A model generated the notes under the pieces. That model worked only from the letters and a program-made list of their open reading frames with translations, was not told where the DNA came from and did not search any database. This document shows positions 6,387-13,090 of a stretch of DNA of 13,162 bases, one piece after another. Within the stretch, counting starts at the first letter, position 1. The number at the start of each line of letters is the position of its first letter. This DNA is from JBBRQP01 sp038226175. GTDB taxonomy: Bacteria; Cyanobacteriota; Cyanobacteriia; Gloeobacterales; Anthocerotibacteraceae. The stretch is from positions 1-13,162 of the forward strand of contig JBBRQP010000079.1 of the NCBI GenBank assembly GCA_038226175.1, read 5' to 3'. Both the position numbers and the translations under genes were made by a program.

Positions 6387-6415
6387 ATAATAGCACTAGA
6401 TATAGTCTCTGACAA
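6387..6415 (-). promoter_or_regulatory. Promoter of the nrd operon
   Basis: On the minus strand TTGTCA (6410-6415) is followed after exactly 17 bases by TATTAT (6387-6392), a near-consensus sigma-70 promoter with a predicted start near 6380. That leaves an untranslated leader of about 85 bases before the TTG start at 6294. The spacer is almost entirely a NrdR-box-like palindrome. Confidence 0.7.
6393..6408. promoter_or_regulatory. NrdR-box-like palindrome, proximal
   Basis: GCACTAGATATAGTCT matches the NrdR box consensus ACACWATATATWGTGT at 13 of 16 positions and sits between the -35 and -10 boxes of the nrd promoter. NrdR is the zinc/ATP-cone repressor that acts on ribonucleotide reductase genes in many bacteria. 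Position, match and the downstream genes agree. Binding is inferred. Confidence 0.65.
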
Positions 6416-6434
6416 GCTTGTTTTGACGTCTTAA

Positions 6435-6450
6435 ACCATATACCTAGTGG
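6435..6450. promoter_or_regulatory. NrdR-box-like palindrome, distal and weaker
   Basis: ACCATATACCTAGTGG matches the NrdR consensus at 11 of 16 positions. Its start is exactly 42 bp from the proximal box, or four turns of DNA. Known tandem boxes are usually three turns (31-32 bp) apart, so the phase is kept but the spacing is longer. It lies about 20 bp upstream of the -35 box. Confidence 0.4.
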
Positions 6451-6580
6451 TAGGTTTTCCACAGGCAGATTTTCCATATTTAGTGTTTTGGACGCTAGCT
6501 TACGGCATCGCAATCCGCAAGAGCTTTCTTGTAAACTAGGGAGAACCCTCTCAAGTAATACCCCACTGTCTGAGCAAACT

Positions 6581-7543
6581 TTGGCGACCCCCGCGCATTA
6601 TTTCCCCCTCAAACAAGGGCGGTATCAGGTTTCGGCAGGATTATGTGAGCTAGGCAAAGATTTTGGCAACGGGCGGCAAGATGGGCAGATCTTTCAACTA
6701 GATAGCCTGTTTGACCCCTATCACCAGGCCAAACAGCAAGCAAGGTCTGAGCAGTTGGCTAAGTATTATCCCGACTCGGCATTGACTCCTGCCGCTATGG
6801 CTAGGGTGCAACAGTTTGTAATCACGCGCTTGATTGCTGAGTATCCGCAATACTTTGAGCTGACACAAGAGGAGTCAACTTGGCATCTGCATTGTGCCTT
6901 GACCGCTACGGTACTCACCTTTGACCAGTCATTGGAGAATCTTATCAACGTGCAGGCTCCAGATATTGTCGTACCCTATCGCGATGGGCTTGATGCTTTA
7001 GCTTGTCAGGTTCAAGAAGACTTGGCTTTAGTCCAGCGCACACCTAACGGGAGTAACACCCTAAAAGCAGTGCATTTATGCTTCCCTAATCACTGGGGGG
7101 CAGCAGCTAAAATGGGACGAGATTTTTTGGCAGTACATCAGCCTGTACCTGGGATGGCAAAAATCAACCATACGCATCAACAGTTAATAGATGCGCTGAT
7201 TCACAAAGGCCCCTATGTGCGCTTTGCCTGGGGTGTGGCGACCGATAACCGTCTCAATCATCATCCGCAATCTCCGTCTAAGATCATGCCATCAGCTTGG
7301 GAGGGACGGGCATTTGATCCGCTAGATCCACAGCTGTATTTGCGTATAGAACGGCAAGTGATGTGGGGATTACCAGAACTTGAGATATTTCTATTTACGA
7401 TTCGTACTTACTTCACCGATTGCACGACATTGACCCCCCAGCAACGGGAGCAACTCAGGTCTGCCTTGGCTTCGATGCCTATGCAAGCGCGTATCTACAA
7501 AGGATTAGACCAGCTTGATGAGATTTTGGCATGGTTGGTTTGA
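6581..7543 (+). CDS. Heme-dependent oxidative N-demethylase-like protein (DUF3445)
   Basis: About 320 residues from the TTG at 6581. Members of this family bind heme in a PAS-like fold; characterised ones oxidatively demethylate secondary amines such as dimethylamine, releasing formaldehyde. Family landmarks in order: YFPLKQGRYQVSAGL near the start, GKDFGNG and FQLDSLFD, CFPNHWGAAAKMGRDFLAVHQPVPG in the middle, LYLRIERQVMWGLPE, FLFTIRTYFTD, and the closing YKGL segment. The frame opens earlier (TTG 6488, 31 more codons), but family proteins begin close to the YFPL segment, so I take 6581. The start has no strong ribosome binding site. It is divergent from the nrd operon, sharing the roughly 290-base region between them, and converges on the GFA gene. 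The substrate here is unknown. Confidence 0.78.
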   Translation: MATPAHYFPLKQGRYQVSAGLCELGKDFGNGRQDGQIFQLDSLFDPYHQAKQQARSEQLAKYYPDSALTPAAMARVQQFVITRLIAEYPQYFELTQEESTWHLHCALTATVLTFDQSLENLINVQAPDIVVPYRDGLDALACQVQEDLALVQRTPNGSNTLKAVHLCFPNHWGAAAKMGRDFLAVHQPVPGMAKINHTHQQLIDALIHKGPYVRFAWGVATDNRLNHHPQSPSKIMPSAWEGRAFDPLDPQLYLRIERQVMWGLPELEIFLFTIRTYFTDCTTLTPQQREQLRSALASMPMQARIYKGLDQLDEILAWLV

Positions 7544-7613
7544 AGGTGGCAATCATCGCCATAGCAACACGACAAAAATGTATCAAAATGCCTGTCTAGC
7601 TCATGTCAGCCCA

Positions 7614-7970
7614 TCAATCGAGGTATTGTTCGGTCTTAGCGCCGTCGAGGTGCCGCACCCTAGCACTTGCCAAAATCTCCAAAGACATCAATCGGGCATT
7701 TACGCCCATGCGGTCGTATGCGCGATCAACGGCGAGCCAGTGTGAAACACAGCCACAGTGAGAGCAGCGGTGGAAGACAATAGATTTATCATCCCAGAGG
7801 TAAGTGTCAGTGGTCGTACCTGTTGATTTTATCGTTACTTGTTGGGGCGAATAATAAGCCCAGAGCACGCCATAACGACGACAAATTGAGCAGTTACAAG
7901 CGGTGACTTCGCGCAGTGCTACCTCAATCTCCAAGGAAATCAAACCACAGTGGCACGAAGCCTTAAGCAT
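7614..7970 (-). CDS. GFA/CENP-V family zinc protein
   Basis: 118 residues. The conserved cysteines of the family are all present: Cys6 and Cys8 (CHCG), Cys25, Cys27 and Cys30 (CNCSICRRYG), Cys69 and Cys72 (CSHCGC), expected to bind two zinc ions. The family is named after the Gfa protein, reported to speed the joining of formaldehyde with glutathione. Most members are uncharacterised, so the activity should not be assumed. The gene converges on the N-demethylase-like gene 70 bases away with no terminator visible between. The neighbour's predicted product is formaldehyde, which makes a shared one-carbon role thinkable. The ATG at 7968-7970 has only a weak ribosome binding site. Confidence 0.85.
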   Translation of the reverse strand: MLKASCHCGLISLEIEVALREVTACNCSICRRYGVLWAYYSPQQVTIKSTGTTTDTYLWDDKSIVFHRCSHCGCVSHWLAVDRAYDRMGVNARLMSLEILASARVRHLDGAKTEQYLD

Positions 7971-8112
7971 TGCTTACCCCAAACTTTTTTTCGTACCGGA
8001 TTTACGTTGATTTTACTGATCCGTGCCACTAATTTAAATAGCTAGCGCTCTGATCCTATGATTACATCTATAAACACCCATAAGTCCAGCCTCAGCCGCA
8101 GCAAGGCAGGGT

Positions 8113-8118
8113 TAAAAT
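8113..8118 (+). promoter_or_regulatory. Possible -10 box for thiS
   Basis: TAAAAT stands 26 bases before the thiS ATG with no recognisable -35 box, as in many cyanobacterial promoters. A second candidate, TTGATT (8007-8012) with TAATTT (8030-8035) at 17-base spacing, lies further upstream. Either could drive the gene. Confidence 0.3.
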
Positions 8119-8144
8119 AAACAGGTTTGGTTGAGTTTGCATCC

Positions 8145-8348
8145 ATGCTAGTGCTCACAGTAAATGGTGAAATCCATCAGGTTCCGGCTCAGACCACGGT
8201 ACGGATGCTACTCACGCGCTTGAACTTGGCGGCGCAGCTCGTGGTAATCGAATATAACGGTGATATTTTGCACCGTCAAGACTGGGACAAGACTTGGATA
8301 TGTGCTGATGACCGCTTAGAAATTGTCACCGTTGTCGGCGGTGGCTAA
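8145..8348 (+). CDS. thiS: Thiamine sulfur-carrier protein ThiS
   Basis: 67 residues with a ubiquitin-like beta-grasp pattern: MLVLTVNGEIHQVPAQTTVRMLL, then VVIEYNGDILHRQDW, then DRLEIVTVVGGG. It ends in the Gly-Gly tail that ThiF adenylates and that then carries sulfur as a thiocarboxylate to thiazole synthase ThiG. The NGE near the start and the VVGGG end distinguish it from the MoaD protein further along. The frame extends to a TTG at 8127, but ATG 8145 gives the normal ThiS start. In many cyanobacteria the domain is part of or next to other thiamine genes; here no thi gene is adjacent, so it must work with partners elsewhere. A 56-to-74-base gap separates it from the MFS gene. Confidence 0.85.
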   Translation: MLVLTVNGEIHQVPAQTTVRMLLTRLNLAAQLVVIEYNGDILHRQDWDKTWICADDRLEIVTVVGGG

Positions 8349-8422
8349 CTGGGCATCATAAAAGGTATATTAAGTAATGTAAAGGAAACTGGCGCAGCGG
8401 TCTAATGCCCAAGGAAATTTTT

Positions 8423-9613
8423 GTGAAATTGAGTCGGCCTTCACCGCTGGTATTTATTTTTTTAACCGTTTTTATTGAATTTATGGGCAGTAGTTTGCTC
8501 GTACCGATTTTGCCCTATATTGTCGAACATTACCGCACTGATGGTGCCACGATTGGTTTTTTAGGGGCTAGTTTTTCGCTAGCGCAGTTTTTCTCTTCAC
8601 CCGTTCTCGGAGCGGTATCTGACCGTTATGGTCGTCGGCCTGTATTGCTCGGATGCATGGTGGCTTCGGCTGTGGGCTACCTAGTCTGTGGCTTGGCAGG
8701 CAGTCTGGTGATGCTATTTGTGGGACGGATCTTTGGGGGACTCGCAGCAGGCGTGATCTCGGCGGCACAAGCCTACGTAGCGGACATCTCGACTCCGGCT
8801 GACCGCACCAAAAACTTTGGTTTAATCGGGGCTGCTTTTGGTTTGGGGTTCATCACAGGTCCGGCGATTGGGGGGTTTTTAGCCCAATTTAGTTTGCAAT
8901 TACCTCTATTTGCTGCTGCCGTTTTATCTCTGGCTAATGCCCTACTCGGCTACTTTTCCTTGACTGAATCTCTCAAAACACCCAGAACTGGAAAACTTAC
9001 CCTCCAGGGACTGAATCCGTTACGGCAGCTTGGTGATCTACTTCAAGATGACCGATTCCGGGCTTTGATCTTGAGTTTAGCTTTATTTAACTTTGCCTTT
9101 GCCGGATTCCAAAACAATTTCGCGGTCTATACCCATCGCCAATTTGGCTGGAACCCTCAGCAAAATGCCTTACTCTTTGCTTATATTGGCGTTATTTCTT
9201 CGTTAGTTCAAGGCGGCTTAATTCGGGTTTTATTGCCGCGCTGGGGTGAACAAAAACTAGCGGTCATCGGCCTGACGCTCTGCGGCTGCTCAATCATGGG
9301 CGTAGGGCTGGTTACTTCAAGCAACTGGCTCTTTTTTACCCAAGCCTTGACTCCTTTGGGGGTGGGTTTAGCGATTCCGAGCTTGCGGGGTTTGCTCTCA
9401 GCCCAAGCGACGGATGACGAACAAGGACGGGTCATTGGCGGCTCTAACGGCTTGACTAGTTTGGCGATGGTGCTAGGCCCTTTATGGACAGGGTTAGCTT
9501 TTGACCATATTGGTCACACGGCACCCTACTGGAGTACTGGGTTGTGTGTGTTACTGGCCATGGGACTGACTGTTTCCACGGCCAAAGACCGGGCTAGTCG
9601 CGCTACGGCCTGA
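8423..9613 (+). CDS. MFS drug/metabolite exporter (DHA1, TetA-like)
   Basis: About 396 residues with a hydrophobic pattern of 12 membrane helices. The antiporter marks are clear: motif A GAVSDRYGRRPVLL in the loop between helices 2 and 3, the Arg of motif B in FVGRIFGG, and motif C in helix 5, GAAFGLGFITGPAIGG, typical of proton-driven exporters. The loop between the two halves is short. It belongs with TetA/Bcr-type proteins; the substrate cannot be told. An ATG at 8405 gives six more residues, but the GTG at 8423 follows AAGGA by 7 bases and leads straight into the first helix, so I prefer it. Same strand as thiS upstream and trpC downstream. Confidence 0.88.
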   Translation: MKLSRPSPLVFIFLTVFIEFMGSSLLVPILPYIVEHYRTDGATIGFLGASFSLAQFFSSPVLGAVSDRYGRRPVLLGCMVASAVGYLVCGLAGSLVMLFVGRIFGGLAAGVISAAQAYVADISTPADRTKNFGLIGAAFGLGFITGPAIGGFLAQFSLQLPLFAAAVLSLANALLGYFSLTESLKTPRTGKLTLQGLNPLRQLGDLLQDDRFRALILSLALFNFAFAGFQNNFAVYTHRQFGWNPQQNALLFAYIGVISSLVQGGLIRVLLPRWGEQKLAVIGLTLCGCSIMGVGLVTSSNWLFFTQALTPLGVGLAIPSLRGLLSAQATDDEQGRVIGGSNGLTSLAMVLGPLWTGLAFDHIGHTAPYWSTGLCVLLAMGLTVSTAKDRASRATA

Positions 9614-9623
9614 TGTTACTTGC

Positions 9624-9653
9624 TTGAGCACAGATGGACAAACCAGTTAAAAT
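9624..9653 (+). promoter_or_regulatory. Possible promoter for trpC
   Basis: TTGAGC (9624-9629), an 18-base spacer and TAAAAT (9648-9653) predict a transcript start near 9660, in front of the GTG at 9683. This argues against the upstream TTG at 9620 as the trpC start. Confidence 0.38.
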
Positions 9654-9682
9654 TCGTAAATGTCCCACATTCTTTGGTCATT

Positions 9683-10558
9683 GTGCTCATTCGACGTCGT
9701 CCTGATCTAGCTTCGGTTACGGTAGAGACCTTGACCTTTAATCCCTCAAGTGGCGCTGATGCACCGCGTCATATTCTTGAGGCTATTGTCTGGCACAAAG
9801 AAATTGAAGTCGAAAAGTTACGCGAAAAACTCACCCTAGCCATACTCAAAAAACAAGTCTTACTCGCGCCGCCACCCCGTGATTTTCTCGCTGCTTTGCA
9901 TCAGGCTCCCTTAGCGTTGATCGCTGAAGTCAAAAAAGCTTCCCCGAGTAAGGGCGTTTTACGCGAGGATTTTGATGCAGTAAGGTTGGCTCAAGATTAT
10001 GTGACTGGGGGTGCCTGTTGCCTATCAGTTTTGACGGATCGCAAGTTTTTTCAAGGCAGTTACGAAAACTTAGTTTTGATTCGTAGTGCGGTCTGTGTGC
10101 CGCTGCTGTGCAAAGAATTTATCCTATATGCTTATCAGATTTTTTTGGCACGGGCGCGTGGAGCCGATGCAATTTTACTGATTGTGGCCTTGCATCAGGA
10201 TCAAGATTTGCAGTATCTTCATCGCATTGCCCGTAGTTTGGGGATGACAGTTTTGGTAGAGGTGCATACCCTAGAAGAATTAGACCGGGCTTTGCACCTG
10301 GAGGGGTTACAGCTATTGGGCATCAATAACCGTGATTTGAGCACCTTTGAGGTAGATATCCAAACTACTGTCCGCCTAATCAAAGCCCGTCGTCCCCAGC
10401 TTAGTGGCATTACTTTGGTGGCTGAGTCTGGTATCAATAGCTTTGAAGAAATAGAACTGCTCAAAGTTGAGGGTTGTCAGGCTTTTTTGGTGGGTGAAAG
10501 TTTGGTGCGCGCCCCCGATACGGTGGCGGCTGTTCGTCATTTATTAGGAGTGAATTGA
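9683..10558 (+). CDS. trpC: Indole-3-glycerol phosphate synthase
   Basis: Closes the ring of CdRP to indole-3-glycerol phosphate in tryptophan synthesis. About 291 residues, usual for the cyanobacterial form. The N-terminal extension IRRRPDLASV...PRHILEAIVWHKEIEVEKLRE is the cyanobacterial pattern. The TIM-barrel catalytic residues are all seen: Glu82 and Lys84 in AEVKKASPSKG, Lys144 in LCKEF, Glu193 in LVEVH, Asn215-216 in GINNRDL, and Glu248-Ser249 in VAESGI. FLVGESLVR near the end forms the phosphate site. The frame opens at TTG 9620, but family start and promoter position favour GTG 9683; the ribosome binding site is weak. No other trp gene is adjacent. Its stop overlaps the start of the DUF5340 gene. 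Confidence 0.93.
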   Translation: MLIRRRPDLASVTVETLTFNPSSGADAPRHILEAIVWHKEIEVEKLREKLTLAILKKQVLLAPPPRDFLAALHQAPLALIAEVKKASPSKGVLREDFDAVRLAQDYVTGGACCLSVLTDRKFFQGSYENLVLIRSAVCVPLLCKEFILYAYQIFLARARGADAILLIVALHQDQDLQYLHRIARSLGMTVLVEVHTLEELDRALHLEGLQLLGINNRDLSTFEVDIQTTVRLIKARRPQLSGITLVAESGINSFEEIELLKVEGCQAFLVGESLVRAPDTVAAVRHLLGVN

Positions 10559-10773
10559 TGCATATCCCTGTTCCGGCGCCGATTTTGTATGAAACGTTAC
10601 TCACTTTGCTCGAGCAGCAAACCATGGATCAAGTTTGCCGCGAAGACCCCAAAAGTGTCGCGCAGGTTCAAGAAATTATTCGCAGCTTGCGCAAAGCCTC
10701 ATCCCAACAAAAACAACTCGAAGAACACTGGGTCAGTCAAGGTCTGCAAATTGACTATCGCTGGTCGTCTTAG
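10558..10773 (+). CDS. Small DUF5340-type protein, cotranscribed with trpC
   Basis: 71 residues, starting MHIPVPAPILYETLLTLLEQ and continuing with VAQVQEIIRSLRKASSQQKQLEE. It reads as two helices, the second probably a coiled coil, then a short tail ending YRWSS. I recognise it as resembling the small cyanobacterial DUF5340 group, whose role is unknown. The ATG shares its A with the trpC stop (TGATG), and an AGGAG lies 7 bases ahead within trpC, so translation is probably coupled. A TTG three bases earlier is an unlikely alternative. An overlapping plus-strand frame (10589-10795) is a shadow. Confidence 0.7.
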   Translation: MHIPVPAPILYETLLTLLEQQTMDQVCREDPKSVAQVQEIIRSLRKASSQQKQLEEHWVSQGLQIDYRWSS

Positions 10774-10783
10774 CAAGGTCAAA

Positions 10784-10801
10784 TCACCAGCCTAGTGGTG
10801 A
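10784..10801 (+). promoter_or_regulatory. Inverted repeat in front of pspA
   Basis: TCACCA (10784-10789) and TGGTGA (10796-10801) form a perfect 6-bp inverted repeat around GCCTAG in the 65-base gap between the DUF5340 gene and pspA. No T-run follows, so it is not a normal terminator. TACGAT (10804-10809) just after it could serve as a -10 box, which would make the repeat an operator candidate. No clear -35 box is seen. Confidence 0.35.
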
Positions 10802-10838
10802 GATACGATAAGATGAAAATAGGACACGGGAGCTTGTT

Positions 10839-11552
10839 ATGGGATTATTTGACCGCATCGGTACGGTGATTAAAGCCAACTTGAATTCACTAGTGTCTTC
10901 GGCGGAAGACCCAGAAAAAATCTTAGACCAAACGGTCAATGATATGACCGAAGACCTGATTCAGATGCGTCAGGCGGTCGCCCAAGCTATTGCGAGCCAA
11001 AAACGTACCGAACAGCAGTTTAACCAAAACCAAGACCAAGCCAAACAGTGGCAAGACCGCGCTGCTCTCGCGCTTAGCAAAGGCAACGAAGACCTGGCCC
11101 GTGAAGCACTTACCCGCAAAAAAAGTTTCCAAGAAACCGCCAATGGACTACAAACTGCCTTGGTACAACAAAATGATACTGTCTCCAAATTACGCCAAAA
11201 CTTAACCGCCCTCGAAGGTAAGATCGCCGAAGCTAAGGCCAAAAAAGACCTCTTGGTTGCCCGTGCCCGCTCTGCTCAAGCCTCTGAAAATATCAATCAG
11301 GTGCTCAATAAAGTCAGTCCTGGTTCGTCACTGGCGACCTTTGATCGTATGGAACAAAAAGTCTTGGATATGGAAGCGCGTTCTGCGGCGGTGGGCGAGC
11401 TTACGACCGATTCCGTTGAAGATAAATTTAAAGTCCTCGAATCAGGTTCCCAAGCGGTAGATGATGACCTGCTAGCTCTTAAGGCGCAAATGGGATTATT
11501 GCCGAGTAGTGGTACCCCAGCCCAATTGCCCGAAGGGACGAATAGTAAGTAG
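10839..11552 (+). CDS. pspA: PspA/IM30 (Vipp1-family) membrane-remodelling protein
   Basis: 237 residues, almost all predicted helix and coiled coil. The amphipathic N-terminal helix MGLFDRIGTVIKANLNSLVS, which inserts into membranes, is followed by the family signature AEDPEKILDQTVNDM, long coiled coils rich in Gln, Lys and Ala, and a helix with FDRMEQKVLDMEARSAA. These ESCRT-III-like proteins form rings or rods that protect the inner membrane, and Vipp1 also supports thylakoids. After the PspA core only about 20 Gly/Pro/Ser-rich residues remain (LLPSSGTPAQLPEGTNSK), so the long C-terminal extension with an extra helix found in thylakoid-type Vipp1 (about 267 residues in Synechocystis) is missing. 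GGGAG lies 7 bases before the ATG. moaD begins directly after its stop. Confidence 0.9.
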   Translation: MGLFDRIGTVIKANLNSLVSSAEDPEKILDQTVNDMTEDLIQMRQAVAQAIASQKRTEQQFNQNQDQAKQWQDRAALALSKGNEDLAREALTRKKSFQETANGLQTALVQQNDTVSKLRQNLTALEGKIAEAKAKKDLLVARARSAQASENINQVLNKVSPGSSLATFDRMEQKVLDMEARSAAVGELTTDSVEDKFKVLESGSQAVDDDLLALKAQMGLLPSSGTPAQLPEGTNSK

Positions 11553-11798
11553 ATGACGATTACGCTTAAACTCTTTGCAGCTTACCGAGAAGCCTTTGGT
11601 CAAGATGTTTGTATCTGGTCTATTACTCCCGGTGCTACGGTGGCTAGCGTCTTAGCTGAAGTCATCGCGCAGCATCCTGAATTGGCGCGTTGGGCAGCAG
11701 TGACTCGGTTTGCGGTCAATCAAGAGTTTGTTTTAGCAACAAAACTACTCCAAGCAGGCGATGAACTGGTATTTATCCCTCCTGTCAGCGGGGGCTAA
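11553..11798 (+). CDS. moaD: MoaD-type molybdopterin sulfur-carrier protein
   Basis: 81 residues in the beta-grasp pattern, ending FIPPVSGG with the Gly-Gly tail that becomes a thiocarboxylate and donates sulfur to make molybdopterin with MoaE. The start MTITLKLFAAYREAFGQD and the late GDELVFIPPVSGG fit MoaD better than ThiS. The ATG follows the pspA TAG with no gap, and its own stop is followed at once by tsaB, so the three genes look like one transcript with coupled translation. No moaE or other cofactor genes are nearby. MoaD-like proteins can also serve other sulfur pathways, so the exact carrier role is likely but not proven. Confidence 0.85.
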   Translation: MTITLKLFAAYREAFGQDVCIWSITPGATVASVLAEVIAQHPELARWAAVTRFAVNQEFVLATKLLQAGDELVFIPPVSGG

Positions 11799-12383
11799 AT
11801 GCCAAAAACCTGGGGGCTGGGTCTGTACACCTGTGGCGCATGGCTGGGCTTGGCCTTGATGGCACCAACGGGTCAACTCCGCGCCGCACAATGGCTGGAA
11901 GGCAGACAAATGTCGGAATCGCTTTTGCCTCGGTTGGCCGAATTTCTTAAGCCGCTAGATTGGCAGGATTTGGCCTGGGTAGCGGTGGTAGCAGGGCCAG
12001 GAAGTTTTACAAGTTTGCGCTTAGGCATGGTCACAGCCCGGACGCTCGGTCAAGCCCTCGAAATCCCGGTTTTTACGCGCTCGGCCTTATTTTGTGCAAT
12101 TTGGGGAAACTTAGCAGAGATAGCTGTAGTCATGCAAGCCCATGGTGGACAAGTCTATGGCGCAGTTTATCGAGACCACCTGCCCATACATAGCGAACAA
12201 TTGCTAACTCTTGAGCAGTGGCAAATCTTAGCTAGCACCTATCCACAACGTGATCTAGACGCATTACCAGCGACGGACTTAGTCAAAAATCTCGTACTCT
12301 GGGCAAATCAAGCCTACAGCAAAGGTGAGCGTCCTACTTGGCAGCAAGCCATCCCCATGTACTTACAGCCTTTTCCACGCTAA
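11799..12383 (+). CDS. tsaB: tRNA threonylcarbamoyladenosine protein TsaB
   Basis: 194 residues, slightly shorter than E. coli TsaB (231). TsaB is the inactive ASKHA-fold partner of TsaD in the complex that makes t6A37 in tRNAs reading ANN codons. The key segment VAVVAGPGSFTSLRLGMVTARTLGQALEIP (residues 61-90) is clear. The usual LALDTS start is degenerate here (GLGLYTCGAWLGLAL), as happens in this non-catalytic subunit. The C-terminal half is divergent and short. The ATG follows the moaD TAA directly. The stop codon at 12381-12383 overlaps the stop of the convergent coq4-like gene (12380-12382). The GPGSFTSLR motif makes the call secure; the lower similarity elsewhere does not. Confidence 0.85.
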   Translation: MPKTWGLGLYTCGAWLGLALMAPTGQLRAAQWLEGRQMSESLLPRLAEFLKPLDWQDLAWVAVVAGPGSFTSLRLGMVTARTLGQALEIPVFTRSALFCAIWGNLAEIAVVMQAHGGQVYGAVYRDHLPIHSEQLLTLEQWQILASTYPQRDLDALPATDLVKNLVLWANQAYSKGERPTWQQAIPMYLQPFPR

Positions 12384-13090
12384 AAAGCATCCGACAATTG
12401 TTTCTTGAGCGAATAGGTCTCCTCGCTCACAGGATTGGTAATGCCCAAATACCGCTGCCATTCACCTAAGGGCCTGTCCCATTCTTCTTCCCAGCGTTGA
12501 GCAATGAGCGATGCGCACTGAAGACCCATCGCCATACCCCGCGCTACTTGGTTTGTGATCCTTGCTAGTTCCTGTGGTTTTCGCTTAAAAGTCCGCGTCA
12601 GAGTAACTGATGGAAGTATGTAGTAAGCAGGATAACCAATCTGTACATTCAACACAGAAAGCAGGCCGTGTTCTCCGGCTTGTGGTGCAAAACCAGTGAT
12701 TACGTGGTGAATGTCGTGGGTTTTTCTCATGCGCATCGTTACCCAGTCACCATCGGTCTCAATCTCTCGCTTAGGGTAAAAGTTCGGTTCTAATTTCATA
12801 GCTCGCATGACCATGGCATAGCTACGACCTAAGGTGCCTAGGGGAAGCTGCAAAAGTTCTTCAAGGTCTATTACCGGCTCTGAGTAACGTTCTTGCATGA
12901 GTGCTCTAGCTTCAGGGTTGGTCTTGACTTGCTCAACACAGACAGTCATATTCGAGCTATTACGAAAGAAGTCTTCCATTTCAAAGATGCTGTCTTCTGG
13001 ATTTCCTTGACCCTTGGTTAAGTTACAGCAATTTTCAAGTGAAAGAGCTATATTAATTGGACTAAATGGAGAGGGTGATGGGAAAACCAT
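12380..13090 (-). CDS. Coq4-family protein, N-terminus altered by IS insertion
   Basis: Up to 236 residues. The Coq4 metal motif HDxxH-x10-E is present as HDIHHVITGFAPQAGE (residues 125-140). Around it are the family segments DSIFEMEDFF, NPEARALMQERY and LGTLGRSYAMVM. In eukaryotes Coq4 acts in ubiquinone synthesis; cyanobacteria make plastoquinone, and the role of their homologues is unknown to me. The match to family sequence begins around residue 18-30. The first codons (MVFPSPSPFSPINIALS) overlap the start of the right-hand IS630-type transposase, so they are probably element DNA. Alternative starts are ATG 12979 and 12949, neither with a ribosome binding site. The native start and promoter were probably lost; the gene may be silent or slightly shortened. 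Confidence 0.72.
   Translation of the reverse strand: MVFPSPSPFSPINIALSLENCCNLTKGQGNPEDSIFEMEDFFRNSSNMTVCVEQVKTNPEARALMQERYSEPVIDLEELLQLPLGTLGRSYAMVMRAMKLEPNFYPKREIETDGDWVTMRMRKTHDIHHVITGFAPQAGEHGLLSVLNVQIGYPAYYILPSVTLTRTFKRKPQELARITNQVARGMAMGLQCASLIAQRWEEEWDRPLGEWQRYLGITNPVSEETYSLKKQLSDAF

Noticed and set aside
7515..7745. 76-aa plus-strand frame between the demethylase-like and GFA genes
   Set aside because: It overlaps the ends of both genes, is Cys/His-rich only because it is the complement of the GFA zinc region, and has no ribosome binding site.
10923..11460. Several open frames inside pspA on both strands
   Set aside because: All are shadows of the repetitive coiled-coil coding sequence; the pspA frame is unambiguous.
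11960..12193. 77-aa frame inside tsaB
   Set aside because: Out-of-frame shadow of the GPGSFTSLR region of TsaB.
13030..13077. Matching terminal inverted repeats shared by the two edge IS elements
   Set aside because: The sequence just outside each transposase start (110-145 reversed against 13030-13077) shows no convincing shared repeat, so the elements are treated as different.
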